A stretch of DNA of 64,000 bases from Archivesica marissinica (Eukaryota > Mollusca > Bivalvia > Venerida > Vesicomyidae), in the NCBI GenBank assembly GCA_014843695.1, contig CM026402.1, positions 12,701,512-12,765,511 of the forward strand. The letters are read 5' to 3'. The position numbers and the translations under genes were made by a program. Shown here in pieces: positions 34,943 through 45,217 of the stretch. Every line of letters starts with the position of its first letter. Position 1 is the stretch's first letter. The notes beneath the pieces are model-generated. The model had not been told where the DNA came from and did no database searches. It was given only the letters and a program-made list of their open reading frames with translations.

Positions 34943-36028
34943 TACAAAATTAAATTGGTCGCTCGGTATGCGTGCTGAATATACTGAATGAATAAACGGC
35001 TAACCTAGTCAAAACAGGATTATATATTGTTCAACAATGTCCAAGTACGCTAAAAATGTTGAAAAGGAGTTTCATTTCTGCAACACTTGTGCAATACTGA
35101 TTCTGCAACATATACAATTGTATGATAGCAACTTAATTAGAAATTGTGACAATCCGATTGGACAGGAATATATAATTTTAAATCACAGCTTAGTAATCGT
35201 TTCTTGTAACGTAGTGTGCATGTTTTGTTACTATATTACTCTATGTATTAATATATTTATTGTCTAAATTTAGATTATATTTAAATTTGATTTGTGTAGT
35301 GTGTTGTGGAGTGAGTGGAATTTCGGCTCAACTAGCTTAGGTTAGAGAGCTGCCCGACTAGTGTTCGAGTTGTAGCGAGCCCCTCATGGATCAATAACAA
35401 TTCTTTGACTTTGTATTGTCACTTCATTACGCATGCTGTATTTTGGTTGTTTTCAGTTTAAACCAACTTTTAATTCCTTAAATATTTTACTTATGTGTTT
35501 ATGGTTGTCGCAACATAGCTTATTAACTAATGGTATTAGTAAATGTTATCCGACGTTTAATAAAGGTTCTTATATGTCAGATATATTTTATTGTTAGATT
35601 AATTCTCCATAATTACTCCAAATTACTATAATATACCATATAACATGATTATGCTTGAGATCGCTTTGTGGCTTTGCTTTGTTCATAATAATAAGGCCAT
35701 TACATAATGTTCGTATTTCACTAGTGCAATCATTATGCAAATGAGCACTACACGAATACCATAGGAATACCGTATGTATGTATTCATGCGCGTTGTAAAA
35801 AGTAAACAAATATCTGTCGTAGAAATTGCTTCTTTCTAGTAGCATATACAATTACAATCAGCTAGCACACTAGTGTGTCTGAATGGCGGGATATTAACAC
35901 TACAAACACTGCGGTAAGTTCATGTAAGAAGCCGATTATTTGGCGCTCAGAGACTGAGTAAAAACGTGTTATGCCGCGGCGTTGTACAAATGGCCACTGT
36001 TTGAACGTTACTTATTTTACTGACTTAC
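34943..36028. other. Unassigned AT-rich sequence
   Basis: Short frames (35037-35267 plus; 35594-35851 minus) show no recognised domain. Confidence 0.45.
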
Positions 36029-36110
36029 ATGTACGTCTCCGTGGCCTAGTGGCTAAGACGTCATTGTGACATTATCGTAAAGTACTTGCGACGTCATAAC
36101 ACCACACTAC
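36029..36110 (+). mobile_element. SINE-E head fragment
   Basis: ACGTCTCCGTGGCCTAGTGG matches the head at 10026-10045; the sequence after it diverges. Confidence 0.5.
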
Positions 36111-36120
36111 ATTCACCAGT

Positions 36121-36320
36121 TGGTTGTCAGATTATCACAGGTTAGTAAGCTCACTTCACACCAATACAAACTTATTCCGATACTCGGACTGGGATATGTG
36201 TGGGGTGATACGGTAGTGGTCAAAGCGGACAAGTGGTTTACTCCGGGGTTTCAGGACTCCGCCCCCTCACGAATGACCACATATACGATGTCAGCCTCGT
36301 CTAGTGTTATTAATATAAGT
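36121..36320 (+). mobile_element. SINE-B (V-SINE), strongly diverged
   Basis: The order of landmarks is kept: TTAGTAAGCTCACTTCACAC, ATACTCGGACTGGGATATGT, TCAAAGCGGACAAGTGG, ACGAATGACCACATATACG, TTATTAATATAAGTT. Confidence 0.7.
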
Positions 36321-36800
36321 TTCCATTCTTTGTCAAATAAATACAGATTCACAGTTTTACATTCACACGATCGACATAATAATATACATAATTATATAAT
36401 ATAACGCCCACTGTTGTTTTGAATACATTGACTAAAGTTGCATCACTCATATATGAGTCTATATACATTGGAGAGCCATACATTATATGGTTGATCATCG
36501 TGTCTTGTCTAAGACACGAGATCCTTTTAATACACCATCTGTCTCAAAATGATAATATAAGTTTTCCATTCTTTGTAAAAATAAATACAGATTCACAGTT
36601 TTACATTCACACGATCGACATAATAATATACATAATTATATAATATAACGCCCACTGTTGTTTTGAATACATTGACTAGAGTTTCATCACTCATATATGA
36701 ATGTATATAAATCGGAGAGCCATACATTATATGGTTGCCCATCGTGTCTTGTCTAGGACACGAGATCCTTTTAATACACCATCTGTCTCACAATGATACT
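36311..36800. repeat. 242-bp tandem duplication, two copies
   Basis: TAATATAAGTTT.CCATTCTTT at 36311 and 36553, then near identity (TACAGATTCACAGTTTTACA, CGCCCACTGTTG, GAGCCATACATTATATGG, GACACGAGATCC). The repeat starts at the end of the V-SINE tail, so the tail was included in the duplication. Confidence 0.92.
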
Positions 36801-36818
36801 ATATAAGTCCCCCTCTGC

Positions 36819-37045
36819 TTAGTTTATACACATTTATTTAAGCTCAATTGCGAAACACGATCTTGCGACTAATATTAATCACTCACGAGACCTCATTCCT
36901 GATGTAATCCATCTCCAATGGGTAGAGAGAAGAGGCAACGTGGGATTTAAATGCCTTACCTAAAGGCACAATCTTAACGGCTCCAACGCGGTTCTAACTC
37001 CTGGCATTTCGCACCTGATGCGAACGCGCTACCACTGTGCTTTAG
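36819..37045 (-). mobile_element. SINE-C, full length
   Basis: Reverse: AGTTTATACACATTTATTTA, CACGAGACCTCATTCCTGAT, AATGCCTTACCTAAAGGCAC, CATTTCGCACCTGATGCGAA, CGCGCTACCACTG. It is moderately diverged. Confidence 0.88.
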
Positions 37046-37096
37046 AAGCAATATGTGCGTTTTCCCTTACTCAGTGCTCAATGTGATACAGAAACC

Positions 37097-37326
37097 AGTC
37101 CATTGTTATTAATAGTGGACTGTTGTCAAAAGGCCAAATCCCTCGTGTATGAAATTAACAATTTTAATTATAAGGATCTTATTATATAAGTGTGTGTTTT
37201 AAGTAAGATATAAACCTCAAACGGATCCAATATGTAACTTATTGGTACTCTCTTCGGTGCTACGTGCATCATACAGTCCAATATTTACATGTTGGATCGT
37301 TTTCGGCTTATATCCTATGCATATAA
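37097..37326 (+). repeat. Dispersed repeat H, copy 2
   Basis: The partner of 5546-5800. It starts with hairpin CAGTCCA...TGGACTG and contains GATCTTATTATATAAGTGTG, CTCAAACGGATCCAATATG, TTGGATCGTTTTCGGCTTAT. Both copies lie close to a SINE-C. Confidence 0.75.
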
Positions 37327-37501
37327 CAGTTATTGACAATACATACGACCAGACTCATGTTATTCAAAGGAAACATGAAGTGTTTATATTAACTGTCCAA
37401 CATTTGCGATTTAATATCAACTTTTGATCGATTTTTAAAGTACATAATTTTCATTTGATTCGTGAATGTTTATGCTTAATAGATTAACTGATCAATTAAG
37501 T

Positions 37502-37734
37502 AGTTTATACAAATTTATTTTAGCTCGATTGCGAAGCAAGTTCTTATAACTTTAAAATGCATCACTCTCGATACCTCATTCATGATGGAATCCATGGCCA
37601 CGAGGGAGAGAGAAGAGGCAATGTGGAATTGAAATGCCTTGTCTAAGGGCACAATCGTAACGGCTCGAGCAGGGCTCGAACTACGGACCTTTCTTACCTG
37701 AAGCGAGCGCGTTACCACTGATATATCACGACTT
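37502..37734 (-). mobile_element. SINE-C, full length
   Basis: Reverse: AGTTTATACAAATTTATTTT, AGCTCGATTGCGAAGCAAGT, GAGGGAGAGAGAAGAGGCAA, CTTGTCTAAGGGCACAATCG, CTGAAGCGAGCGCGTTACCA. Confidence 0.9.
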
Positions 37735-38026
37735 TCACTACGATTACTCGATTATGTAGTACGTGCTGATTGCACTACGTATAGACACACCGTACAATAC
37801 AACATACCGTATGTATATAAATATAATTATCTAACATAGCACCATTAAAATCCCAAGTCATCAATGACTGATTCTCATCCGGTAATCGAGATGTATGTTG
37901 TAGCAGAAACACATCATTAAATGTATTTAAAATGTAATCAGCTGACAGTTGTCTAGTTATAGAAAAGATACATGAATTACGATGTCTTATCACGAATTGG
38001 TTCCTCTATGCGACCTAAATGTCGAT

Positions 38027-38202
38027 TTAGTTTATACAAATTTAGTTTAGCTCGATTGCGAAACAAGTTCTTATATCTTATATTAATCACTCTCGAGTGG
38101 ACCTCATTCCTGCTGGAATCCATCGCCACGAGGGAGAGAGAAGAAACAACGTGGAATTTAAGTGCCTTGCCTAAGGGCATAATCATAACGGCTCCAGTGG
38201 AG
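38027..38202 (-). mobile_element. SINE-C, 5'-truncated, with target duplication
   Basis: The tail and core only; it stops within the B-box region (ACGGCTCCAGTGGAGC). CTAAATGTCGAT flanks it exactly (38015-38026 and 38203-38214), so the truncation happened at insertion. Confidence 0.92.
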
Positions 38203-38214
38203 CTAAATGTCGAT

Positions 38215-38741
38215 CGAACAGATACATATATTGTACGTAGACGAAGTACCTCGTGAAGTATTCGACTTAGACTGCGTGGCGTGAAGGATTGAACAAAAAA
38301 CGCCGTAAGTATCCAATAACCCGTACAATATACTGCCGTTTCCAAGCAGGAGACAACTGTTATGTCATATTGTAGGAGAATCAATACAATTGGCCAATGT
38401 CAAAAGCAGTTTTGAAAATGAAAAAGGGGCATTTAAATTTCAATTTTAAAGAAAGACTACTTATAAAGCGAATGTCATTGGCTGCTTAGAACACATATGT
38501 GTGATGGTCGTGAGGAGAGATGAAGTAAATCGTGAAGTATTCGACATAGACCGCGTGAAGGATTGAAAAAAACTCCACCAAGGGGACGGCTCTCCTTCAA
38601 GGAAGACGGTGGGACGCTGAAGTATTGATGGCGCTAGGACCCCAGCGAAAATACCGGAACCATTAGTGCTGCTATGAGCTGTCACATCGTGGAGGATGTG
38701 GCCCTAGGGATCCCTTCGAATGATAGGATACAGGATTTGTC
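38215..38741. other. Unassigned; contains a repeated ~50-bp segment
   Basis: CTCGTGAAGTATTCGACTTA (38251) and ATCGTGAAGTATTCGACATA (~38528) are each followed by GAC.GCGTG and GAAGGATTGAA. The relationship is unexplained. Confidence 0.55.
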
Positions 38742-38948
38742 ACCCGGAGAAGAACGGAAGATGCCTTTCCAATTGTCAACATAAGCAACTTAGATGACAA
38801 CGTAATCTACTTAGAGAAACCAGTCGCCAAATGCCTCGGCGGAGACGACTGTAAAGAAAACTATATCGTTCAGTCATGTCTTCTATGCTTACTAACTTCT
38901 TTGAGTTCGTGTACATGTATTGTTTTGTGTATGTATATAGTGGAATAA
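38742..38948 (+). pseudogene. Unidentified coding-like fragment
   Basis: A 69-codon stop-free frame reads ..EDAFPIVNISNLDDNVIYL, then EKPVAKCLGGDDCKENYIVQ, before turning into the 133-bp repeat. It does not come from a tandem array. The piece vaguely resembles the linker after retroviral-type proteases in LTR elements (NISNLDD..IYL), but this is a weak impression from memory. No start codon; function unknown. Confidence 0.25.
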
Positions 38949-39475
38949 ATATGCTTAAATTAACTTCATACCACAAGGAGAGAAACTATATAAGCTCTTC
39001 TTACTGTGTGTTTTACGGTTATTTATCGTCGCTACCGGTTGCTCATATGAGCGACGCCTCCTGAAGAGATTAGTCATTTTAGATTTTTGGAGAATAGTGC
39101 AATGATACAGAGACCCATTCCAGAGTCTCATTTGGTTCTTTTACGTGCACGGTGTACTGAGCGCCGACAAGAGACCTCGGTTTAACGTCCCATCTGAAAG
39201 ACTGTTAATAGAAGCTCTGCTTCCGTTTTAATCCTTTCCTATATACTTACTTCTTTGAGTTCGTGTACATGTATTATTTTGTGTATGTATAGAGTGGAAT
39301 ACATATGTTTAAACCAACTTCCTACCACCAGGAGAGAACTATATACCCTCTGCTTCCGTTTTAATCCTTTCCTATATACTTACCTCTTTGAGTTCGTGTA
39401 CATGTATTGGTTTGTGTATGAATAGAGTGGAATACATATGCTTTTACCAACTTCATCCTTCAAACTCTCTCAGGT
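38880..39475. repeat. 133-bp repeat, three copies, one holding a SINE
   Basis: TCTTTGAGTTCGTGTACATG occurs near 38898, 39252 and 39385, with TTCCGTTTTAATCCTTTCCT before the last two. The gap between copies 1 and 2 is widened by the SINE-A at 39003-39209. A fragment occurs inverted at 14049-14092. Confidence 0.88.
39003..39209 (-). mobile_element. SINE-A, 5'-truncated, inside the 133-bp repeat
   Basis: Tail and body in reverse (GTCGCTACCGGTTGCTCATA, ACGTGCACGGTGTACTGAG), ending at GAAAGACTGTTAAT without tRNA head. AAGCTCTTCTT and AAGCTCTGCTT at the flanks are a likely target duplication. Confidence 0.88.
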
Positions 39476-39808
39476 GACTTGATTCTCTGCGTCAATCTTT
39501 TACCTATGCATACTGATATGATTGTACGATATATCTACGACCATTTTCTGTCGTAAGCATTAGCGAAATGTCTAGAATTTCACAGGAATGCAGAGTAATT
39601 ATAATTGTATTAGGTATTGTTTCTATTTGCAGTTTAGTGATGTCTCTGCTATCAAGTATCTCAGCCCTACAAAATTATATAATAAGTGTGGCTGTATAAT
39701 GTACTAGTATGTGCAGGAACTAATTCATAGTGTCGACTTACCGACGTTGGTACACACTAGAAAGAGATCAGAAGATAAGTTATTATATAATGCATGCAGG
39801 TACAGCCT
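39476..39808. other. Unassigned sequence
   Basis: No coding or repeat signal recognised. Confidence 0.4.
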
Positions 39809-39882
39809 ACATCCGTTATGTCGAATTCCATCGGACCGGACAAAATACTTCGACATAACCGAAGTTTGACATAACGGATGTG
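39809..39882. repeat. Inverted repeat with CATCCGTTATGTCGAA ends
   Basis: ACATCCGTTATGTCGAA at the left and TTTGACATAACGGATGT at the right are inverse with one change, and an extra inverted TTCGACATAAC lies between. Total ~74 bp. It could be a very short foldback element or both ends of a collapsed one. Confidence 0.75.
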
Positions 39883-40099
39883 GATGCAAAGAACTGAAAA
39901 ATATGTCTACAGTCTAACCTTATACATAGCACTCGCTTCAAGTGACATTTTGACTTTTACAGTAGAACCTAACTTATGTGTAATTTTATAGTATATGTTA
40001 TTTGATTTGTTGCCATGATATATGGGTATATACATGTAGTGCCGGACATGAGTGTTATTCCCCGAGAAATTAAAACATACAGTCTGTTCATTTATATTT

Positions 40100-40428
40100 C
40101 CAATCTTTCATTTCATCTGATGCCACATCCACTGTGAAGAGGTATTCAAATCAGCCTGAAAAACACCAAGAATATTTCAAATTTTAAGTTTCTAATAACC
40201 AGTGCTCGCCTGTGAACAACGTCACTGTGTTTACATACGGTATTCCTCCGCCAACTAATACAGTATACCAACCCTAAGTTTGCATTGGCCTGAATTCTTA
40301 TACCACATCTGTTCTACACATCAACTAGTCTGAAGTCTTCTCAAGTCACATAATGTCTCAAAAACACAAAAACTATACACTGCCTCTCATGAAAATGCAC
40401 TTCTGCCTATTTACGTATATACAACCTA
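40100..40428 (+). mobile_element. MITE-3 relative, right-end copy
   Basis: Collinear with 8427-8925 (CCACATCCACTGTGAAGAGG, CTACACATCAACTAGTC) and ends in ATGCACTTCTGCCTATTTAC and GTATATACAACC. The left terminus is not recognised. Confidence 0.78.
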
Positions 40429-40464
40429 AATCCGTCGACTGCCTCAATTGATTAATTTCACTAA

Positions 40465-40765
40465 TTTGTGATATTTACATTAACACCGGTACGTCTAGGC
40501 TCTTGTAAATGTTCCATATATTTCATATCGTGTTTCGCTGTTAGTTGTACCATGTGTTAAGCAATTCAACATGTCTAAATGGTGTAAACTGTTAGTGTGA
40601 ACAGTTAGCGCTATAGTTTTACCGTAACACCGTCACGTTCATATTTGGGATCCCATAAATGTTTAATATAATTTCATACTGCATTTCGCTGTTAGTTTTA
40701 TCTTGGGTTAAGCAATTCAACATGATTAAATGGTGTAAAATGTTGAAAAGAATACATCCGTATTT
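40465..40765. repeat. ~150-bp diverged tandem duplication
   Basis: Paired blocks: TAACACCGGTACGT / TAACACCGTCACGT; GTTTCGCTGTTAGTTGTACC / ATTTCGCTGTTAGTTTTATC; TTAAGCAATTCAACATG twice; AAATGGTGTAAA twice. The spacing is 144-152 bp because of indels. Confidence 0.85.
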
Positions 40766-40924
40766 ATTTAAGCGTCTTGTACATCATTGCGCATAGTCCA
40801 ATACTATGCCTGGCATTTACGAATCGTTAGGCTCGCACCTGTGTGTATTTTAACGCTTATATAACATGCCTAGCCACGAACTATTAGAGGGAAATTCGTC
40901 TGCATTCTAATTGTTTTATGTGCA

Positions 40925-41197
40925 TGTGTTTTACGTTTATTTATTGTCGCTACCCGTTGCTCATATGAGTGACGCCTCCTGAAGAGATTAATCATGTTGG
41001 AGGATAGTGCAATAGTACAGACAGAGACCAATTCCAGAGTCTCCTCTGGTTCTTTTACGTGCACGATGTACAGCACTGACATGAGGCCTCGGTTTAAAGT
41101 CCAATCTGAAAGATTATTAGGGTCAGACGTGGGATCGAACCTGCCATCCCTGGATTACCAGTCCAGCGTGTTACCACTGGACTACAGATCTGTCTGT
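40925..41197 (-). mobile_element. SINE-A, full length
   Basis: Reverse: TTTACGTTTATTTATTGTCG, GCTCATATGAGTGACGCCTC, ACGTGCACGATGTACAGCAC, GATCGAACCTGCCATCCCTG, TTACCAGTCCAGCGTGTTAC, AGATCTGTCTG. It ends just before the GCGT array. Confidence 0.92.
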
Positions 41198-41228
41198 TTT
41201 CGTATTCTGTCGTAGATTTCACTTCAGA

Positions 41229-42132
<904 letters not shown>

Positions 42133-42253
42133 TGTGCCATTATAGTAGCCATTATGAATGTAATATGTTATAAGCTCAACGTTAAATAATACCAACATTT
42201 TCGTTAAGGGCTCTTTCAAGTTCACAAGTATCATTATATAGATTATTAATAAC

Positions 42254-42506
42254 ACAGTGGTAGCGCGTTCGATTCATGTGCGAAAGTCCCGAAGAACGAG
42301 CCACGTTGGAGCTGTTACACGTGTGCCCTTTGGCAATACATTTAAATTCCACTGTACACCGTCCACGTAAACGAACCAGAGGAGACTCTGGAATGGGTAT
42401 CTGTCTGTATCATTGCACTATCATCCAAAAATCGAAAATGACTAATTTCTTCAGGAGGCGTCGCTCATATGGGCAACCGGTAGCGACGATAAGTACACGT
42501 AAAATA
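42254..42506 (+). mobile_element. Chimeric SINE: C head joined to A tail
   Basis: 42254-42349 is SINE-C (CAGTGGTAGCGCGTTCGATT, GCGAAAGTCCC, TTGGCAATACATTTAAATTC). From ~42350 it is SINE-A from CACCGTCCACGTAAACGAAC to the A hairpin GCGTCGCTCATATGGGCAAC and CGACGATAAG. The join is clean, with no tail or target copy between, as template switching would give; two abutting truncated insertions are the alternative. Confidence 0.8.
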
Positions 42507-43074
42507 CGCATTTAGTCCACACCATTTGATTGCTTTCTGTTAAGCATCTACAAGGTAAACTATCCTTGTAGAACCCCATATACCATACCAGCTTTACAGT
42601 ATTGAATAAACATAGCAAGAACACCAATAGAGGCGGGATATGTCATCACGTTATTGGAGAGAAGTCAGTCAGTTGTTCGTACAGTCCCAGTAACTTGTCA
42701 ATGTTCGTATGGAGTGTTGTGTATAACAACTCAAAAAAGATATGGATTAAAATCGAAATAGGATAACATTTAGCCATAATACAGGTATGTTTCATTTTAC
42801 TTGGAGATGTTGAACGTACCATGATGTTTCATTTGTTAAGACAGACTGTGAGTAACGATCGTGTATGAACAGATATCGGATATCTGTCGTATTAGAACAA
42901 CTTCGTTTGAAGTTATAAAGTAGGAACACTGACGTATTGTTAATAGTCCGGACAAGTATTGTTCGCCTACTATGAACAGTGTATCACCTGGCTCAGTATT
43001 ATCAATGCAAACGCAGTGGTACAATAGGTGTCATATTAATAACGATGTTATCTAGGGGTCCTGATTTTCCGTTT
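42507..43074. other. Unassigned sequence
   Basis: No coding or repeat signal recognised. Confidence 0.45.
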
Positions 43075-43180
43075 TTTGTGTCTTTATTGATTGTTGCATT
43101 AACTGTCAGTTATCAGACAGACGATAACTTAATTAGCACCCAGTCTGTACACATATCTGTACTGATGACATGAATTGTAT
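43075..43180. repeat. Flank repeat shared with 48.43 kb
   Basis: CAGTTATCAGACAGACGATA, ACTTAATTAGCACCC and TACACATATCTGTACTGATG recur at 48440-48515 in the same order, on the other side of the 37-bp satellite. Confidence 0.75.
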
Positions 43181-43229
43181 ATTTGTGATTTCATACCATA
43201 TGTGATGATAATAGGGTTAGATTGTTTTC

Positions 43230-43553
43230 TTTAAAGCGACATTACATCGCAAAAATCCAAATAAATTGCATTGTTCACGTATAAATGCATTGCTACTACA
43301 AATTTCTTCCGAATACATTCGAACACAATTGAATCAAACCCGTCAGCCACGCTCCTGAATTGACATGTGTTTGTCATTGTAGTCAAAACTAATCGTGTGA
43401 TACTGTCGCTTAGAGATAATAAATTTAACTAAGATTAGTCTATAAATAAATATGCGTAGGCACAAATGTGAGATATCAGTACATCGGTATCATAAATCTC
43501 GTTATTCGGGATACACAGGTTGTATTACGCATGTATGTCGACTCTATTTACAT
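43230..43553 (-). mobile_element. MITE-2, inverted, cut by SINE-C
   Basis: Starts TTTAAAGCGACATTACATCG and is the reverse complement of 10950-11271 (ATGCATTGCTACTACAAATT, CTTCCGAATACATTCGAACA). The other terminus is missing; SINE-C begins at the break. Confidence 0.82.
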
Positions 43554-43786
43554 TTTATTTATACAAATTTATTTAGCTCGATTGCGAAACAAGTTATTTC
43601 AACTTATATTAATCACTCTCGAGACCTCATTCCTGATGGAATCCATCGCCACGAGGGAGAGAGAAGAGGCAACGTGGAATTTAAATGCCTTGCCTAAGGG
43701 CACACTCGTAACGGCTCCAGCGGGGCTCGAACTCCGGACCTTTCGCACCTGAAGCGAACGCTCATCCACTGAGCTATCACGACTTC
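43554..43786 (-). mobile_element. SINE-C, full length
   Basis: Reverse: TACAAATTTATTTAGCTCGA, TCTCGAGACCTCATTCCTGA, AATGCCTTGCCTAAGGGCAC, CAGCGGGGCTCGAACTCCGG, AGCTATCACGACTTCC. Close to consensus. Confidence 0.93.
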
Positions 43787-44204
43787 CTATTAACGTCATG
43801 TACCAATTCACCTAGAACATAATTTAAAGTTTAAAATTTACAAGTTATAAGGAACCAATGAGAATTATTCCAGGTTATAGTACACGTGTGTAATTATAAG
43901 CAAATATGTGATGGCTGAATGAAACTGAATACAAGCAAAGTTAGGTGATAAAATATTATTTTACGAAATATATTACTTGGCAACATTAAACTGAGACTCA
44001 TTAATCTCCGCCAAAGCCTTCGTAAGTTTCCGTGAACTACGACCAGGACATGCGTTAGGTTTTTACCGTAATATTTGAATCAAGTCAGTAAGTAAGTGTA
44101 CCATAATCTAAAGCTCATATTTTACTTCGGAAATACGATTATTAACGAAGTAAGTTCACGGAATATGCAAATGTCTCAGTTTAATATTGCCAAACAATAT
44201 ACGT

Positions 44205-44440
44205 TTCGTTTATTCATAAATTATTGTATATAATATATTTTTACGAAACCAACAAGATTCGGTTATTCATGTATGGAAAGTGTGGTCAATGAATGCTATA
44301 CAGTTCATTTTCATACAAGAAACAATGTTGTTTTATGAAACGAATTTGTTCAGGTATTCATATGAGATCTAATGTTTCTTACGAAAACCATTCTATTCGG
44401 ATATTCTCATGGGAAATAATATTGATTTTTCAAATAGCAT
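44205..44440. repeat. ~70-bp imperfect repeats, three to four copies
   Basis: ACGAAACCAACAAGATTCGG/TTATTCATG, ATGAAACGAATTTGTTCAGG/TATTCATATG and ACGAAAACCATTCTATTCGG/ATATTCTCATG are versions of one unit; another is at 48550-48610 (ATGAAATCCATAAGTGTCGG). Confidence 0.65.
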
Positions 44441-44558
44441 TTGGTTTAATTCATTTGTTCTAGTGCTACTGTGTCTGGCAACCTCTGCATTATAATGCAT
44501 AGTTAACATAGAGATTGAATAATGTTCGTTATTGCAACGCATGTAAAGATTTTAACTA

Positions 44559-44992
44559 CTTATTACTAATGTTGACAGGCAATATCGCAATTGTTTATAC
44601 TGCGATATGAATGTAGTCGAAAGTGAATACCATTTCATTCTAGTTTGCCCCAAATATAGAAATCCTAGACTGAAATATTTCAAACCGTATTTTTTTAGAT
44701 GGCCCACTACTAACAAATTTGTATCTCTTATGAATGCTAACAGCTATAGAGTTATTAACAGTACAGCTAAATTTGTATATCATGATTTCAAACTTAGAGC
44801 CCAATAAGGTAATATATATTACTATGACGTTTCATCCCATGCAGCATTATTTGATTATGACTAGTATATAATGAGTTCTTCCTTGCTAATGCGAGTTATA
44901 CTTGCGAATTTATGTTTCACCATATTGATTGATGTTTAAGGCTATAAACATGTAAATGTTTTATGCAAATAAACTTTATGTTATGTTATGTT
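44559..44992 (+). mobile_element. 5'-truncated LINE with 18-bp target duplication
   Basis: ATGTAAAGATTTTAACTA occurs exactly at 44541-44558 and 44993-45010. Between them lie the last ~80 codons of a LINE protein, a 3' UTR and the tail AACTTTATGTTATGTTATG, a short 5-bp tail repeat. The structure is textbook target-primed reverse transcription. Confidence 0.93.
44571..44807 (+). pseudogene. LINE ORF2 C-terminal remnant
   Basis: The frame reads DRQYRNCLYCDMNVVESEYH, then FILVCPKYRNPRLKYF, to a stop at 44807. CxxC...EYHFILVC is the same cysteine/histidine tail as at 20.1 kb, but a different LINE lineage (KYRNPRLKYFKP). Truncated at insertion, not functional. Confidence 0.88.
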
Positions 44993-45010
44993 ATGTAAAG
45001 ATTTTAACTA

Positions 45011-45217
45011 TAATGGATCCATTATACGGGCAACCATGTTGTAGCATGGTACCTGATATTGATTATTTAGAAGGGCAGTCTATGCACGTGCTGAAGCAGG
45101 CCTCAACCAACGGCACTGTGATTACCCCCTTCCACTTCAGTAAATATGCTCGCAGTGGCCGGTACATATGTTTATTAACGTGGTGTAATCGAACTCAGTG
45201 AGATAGTTTTGTACACA
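45011..45217 (+). repeat. Flank sequence related to 48.7 and 51.8 kb
   Basis: CACTGTGATTACCCCCTTCC/ACTTCAG resembles GCTATGTGATTACCTCTCTT/CCACTTCGAT at 51872-51903. TACGGGCAACCATGTTGTAG resembles TAGGGCAACCAAGTGGCATC at ~48731. A larger repeated element seems to surround the satellite arrays. Confidence 0.6.
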
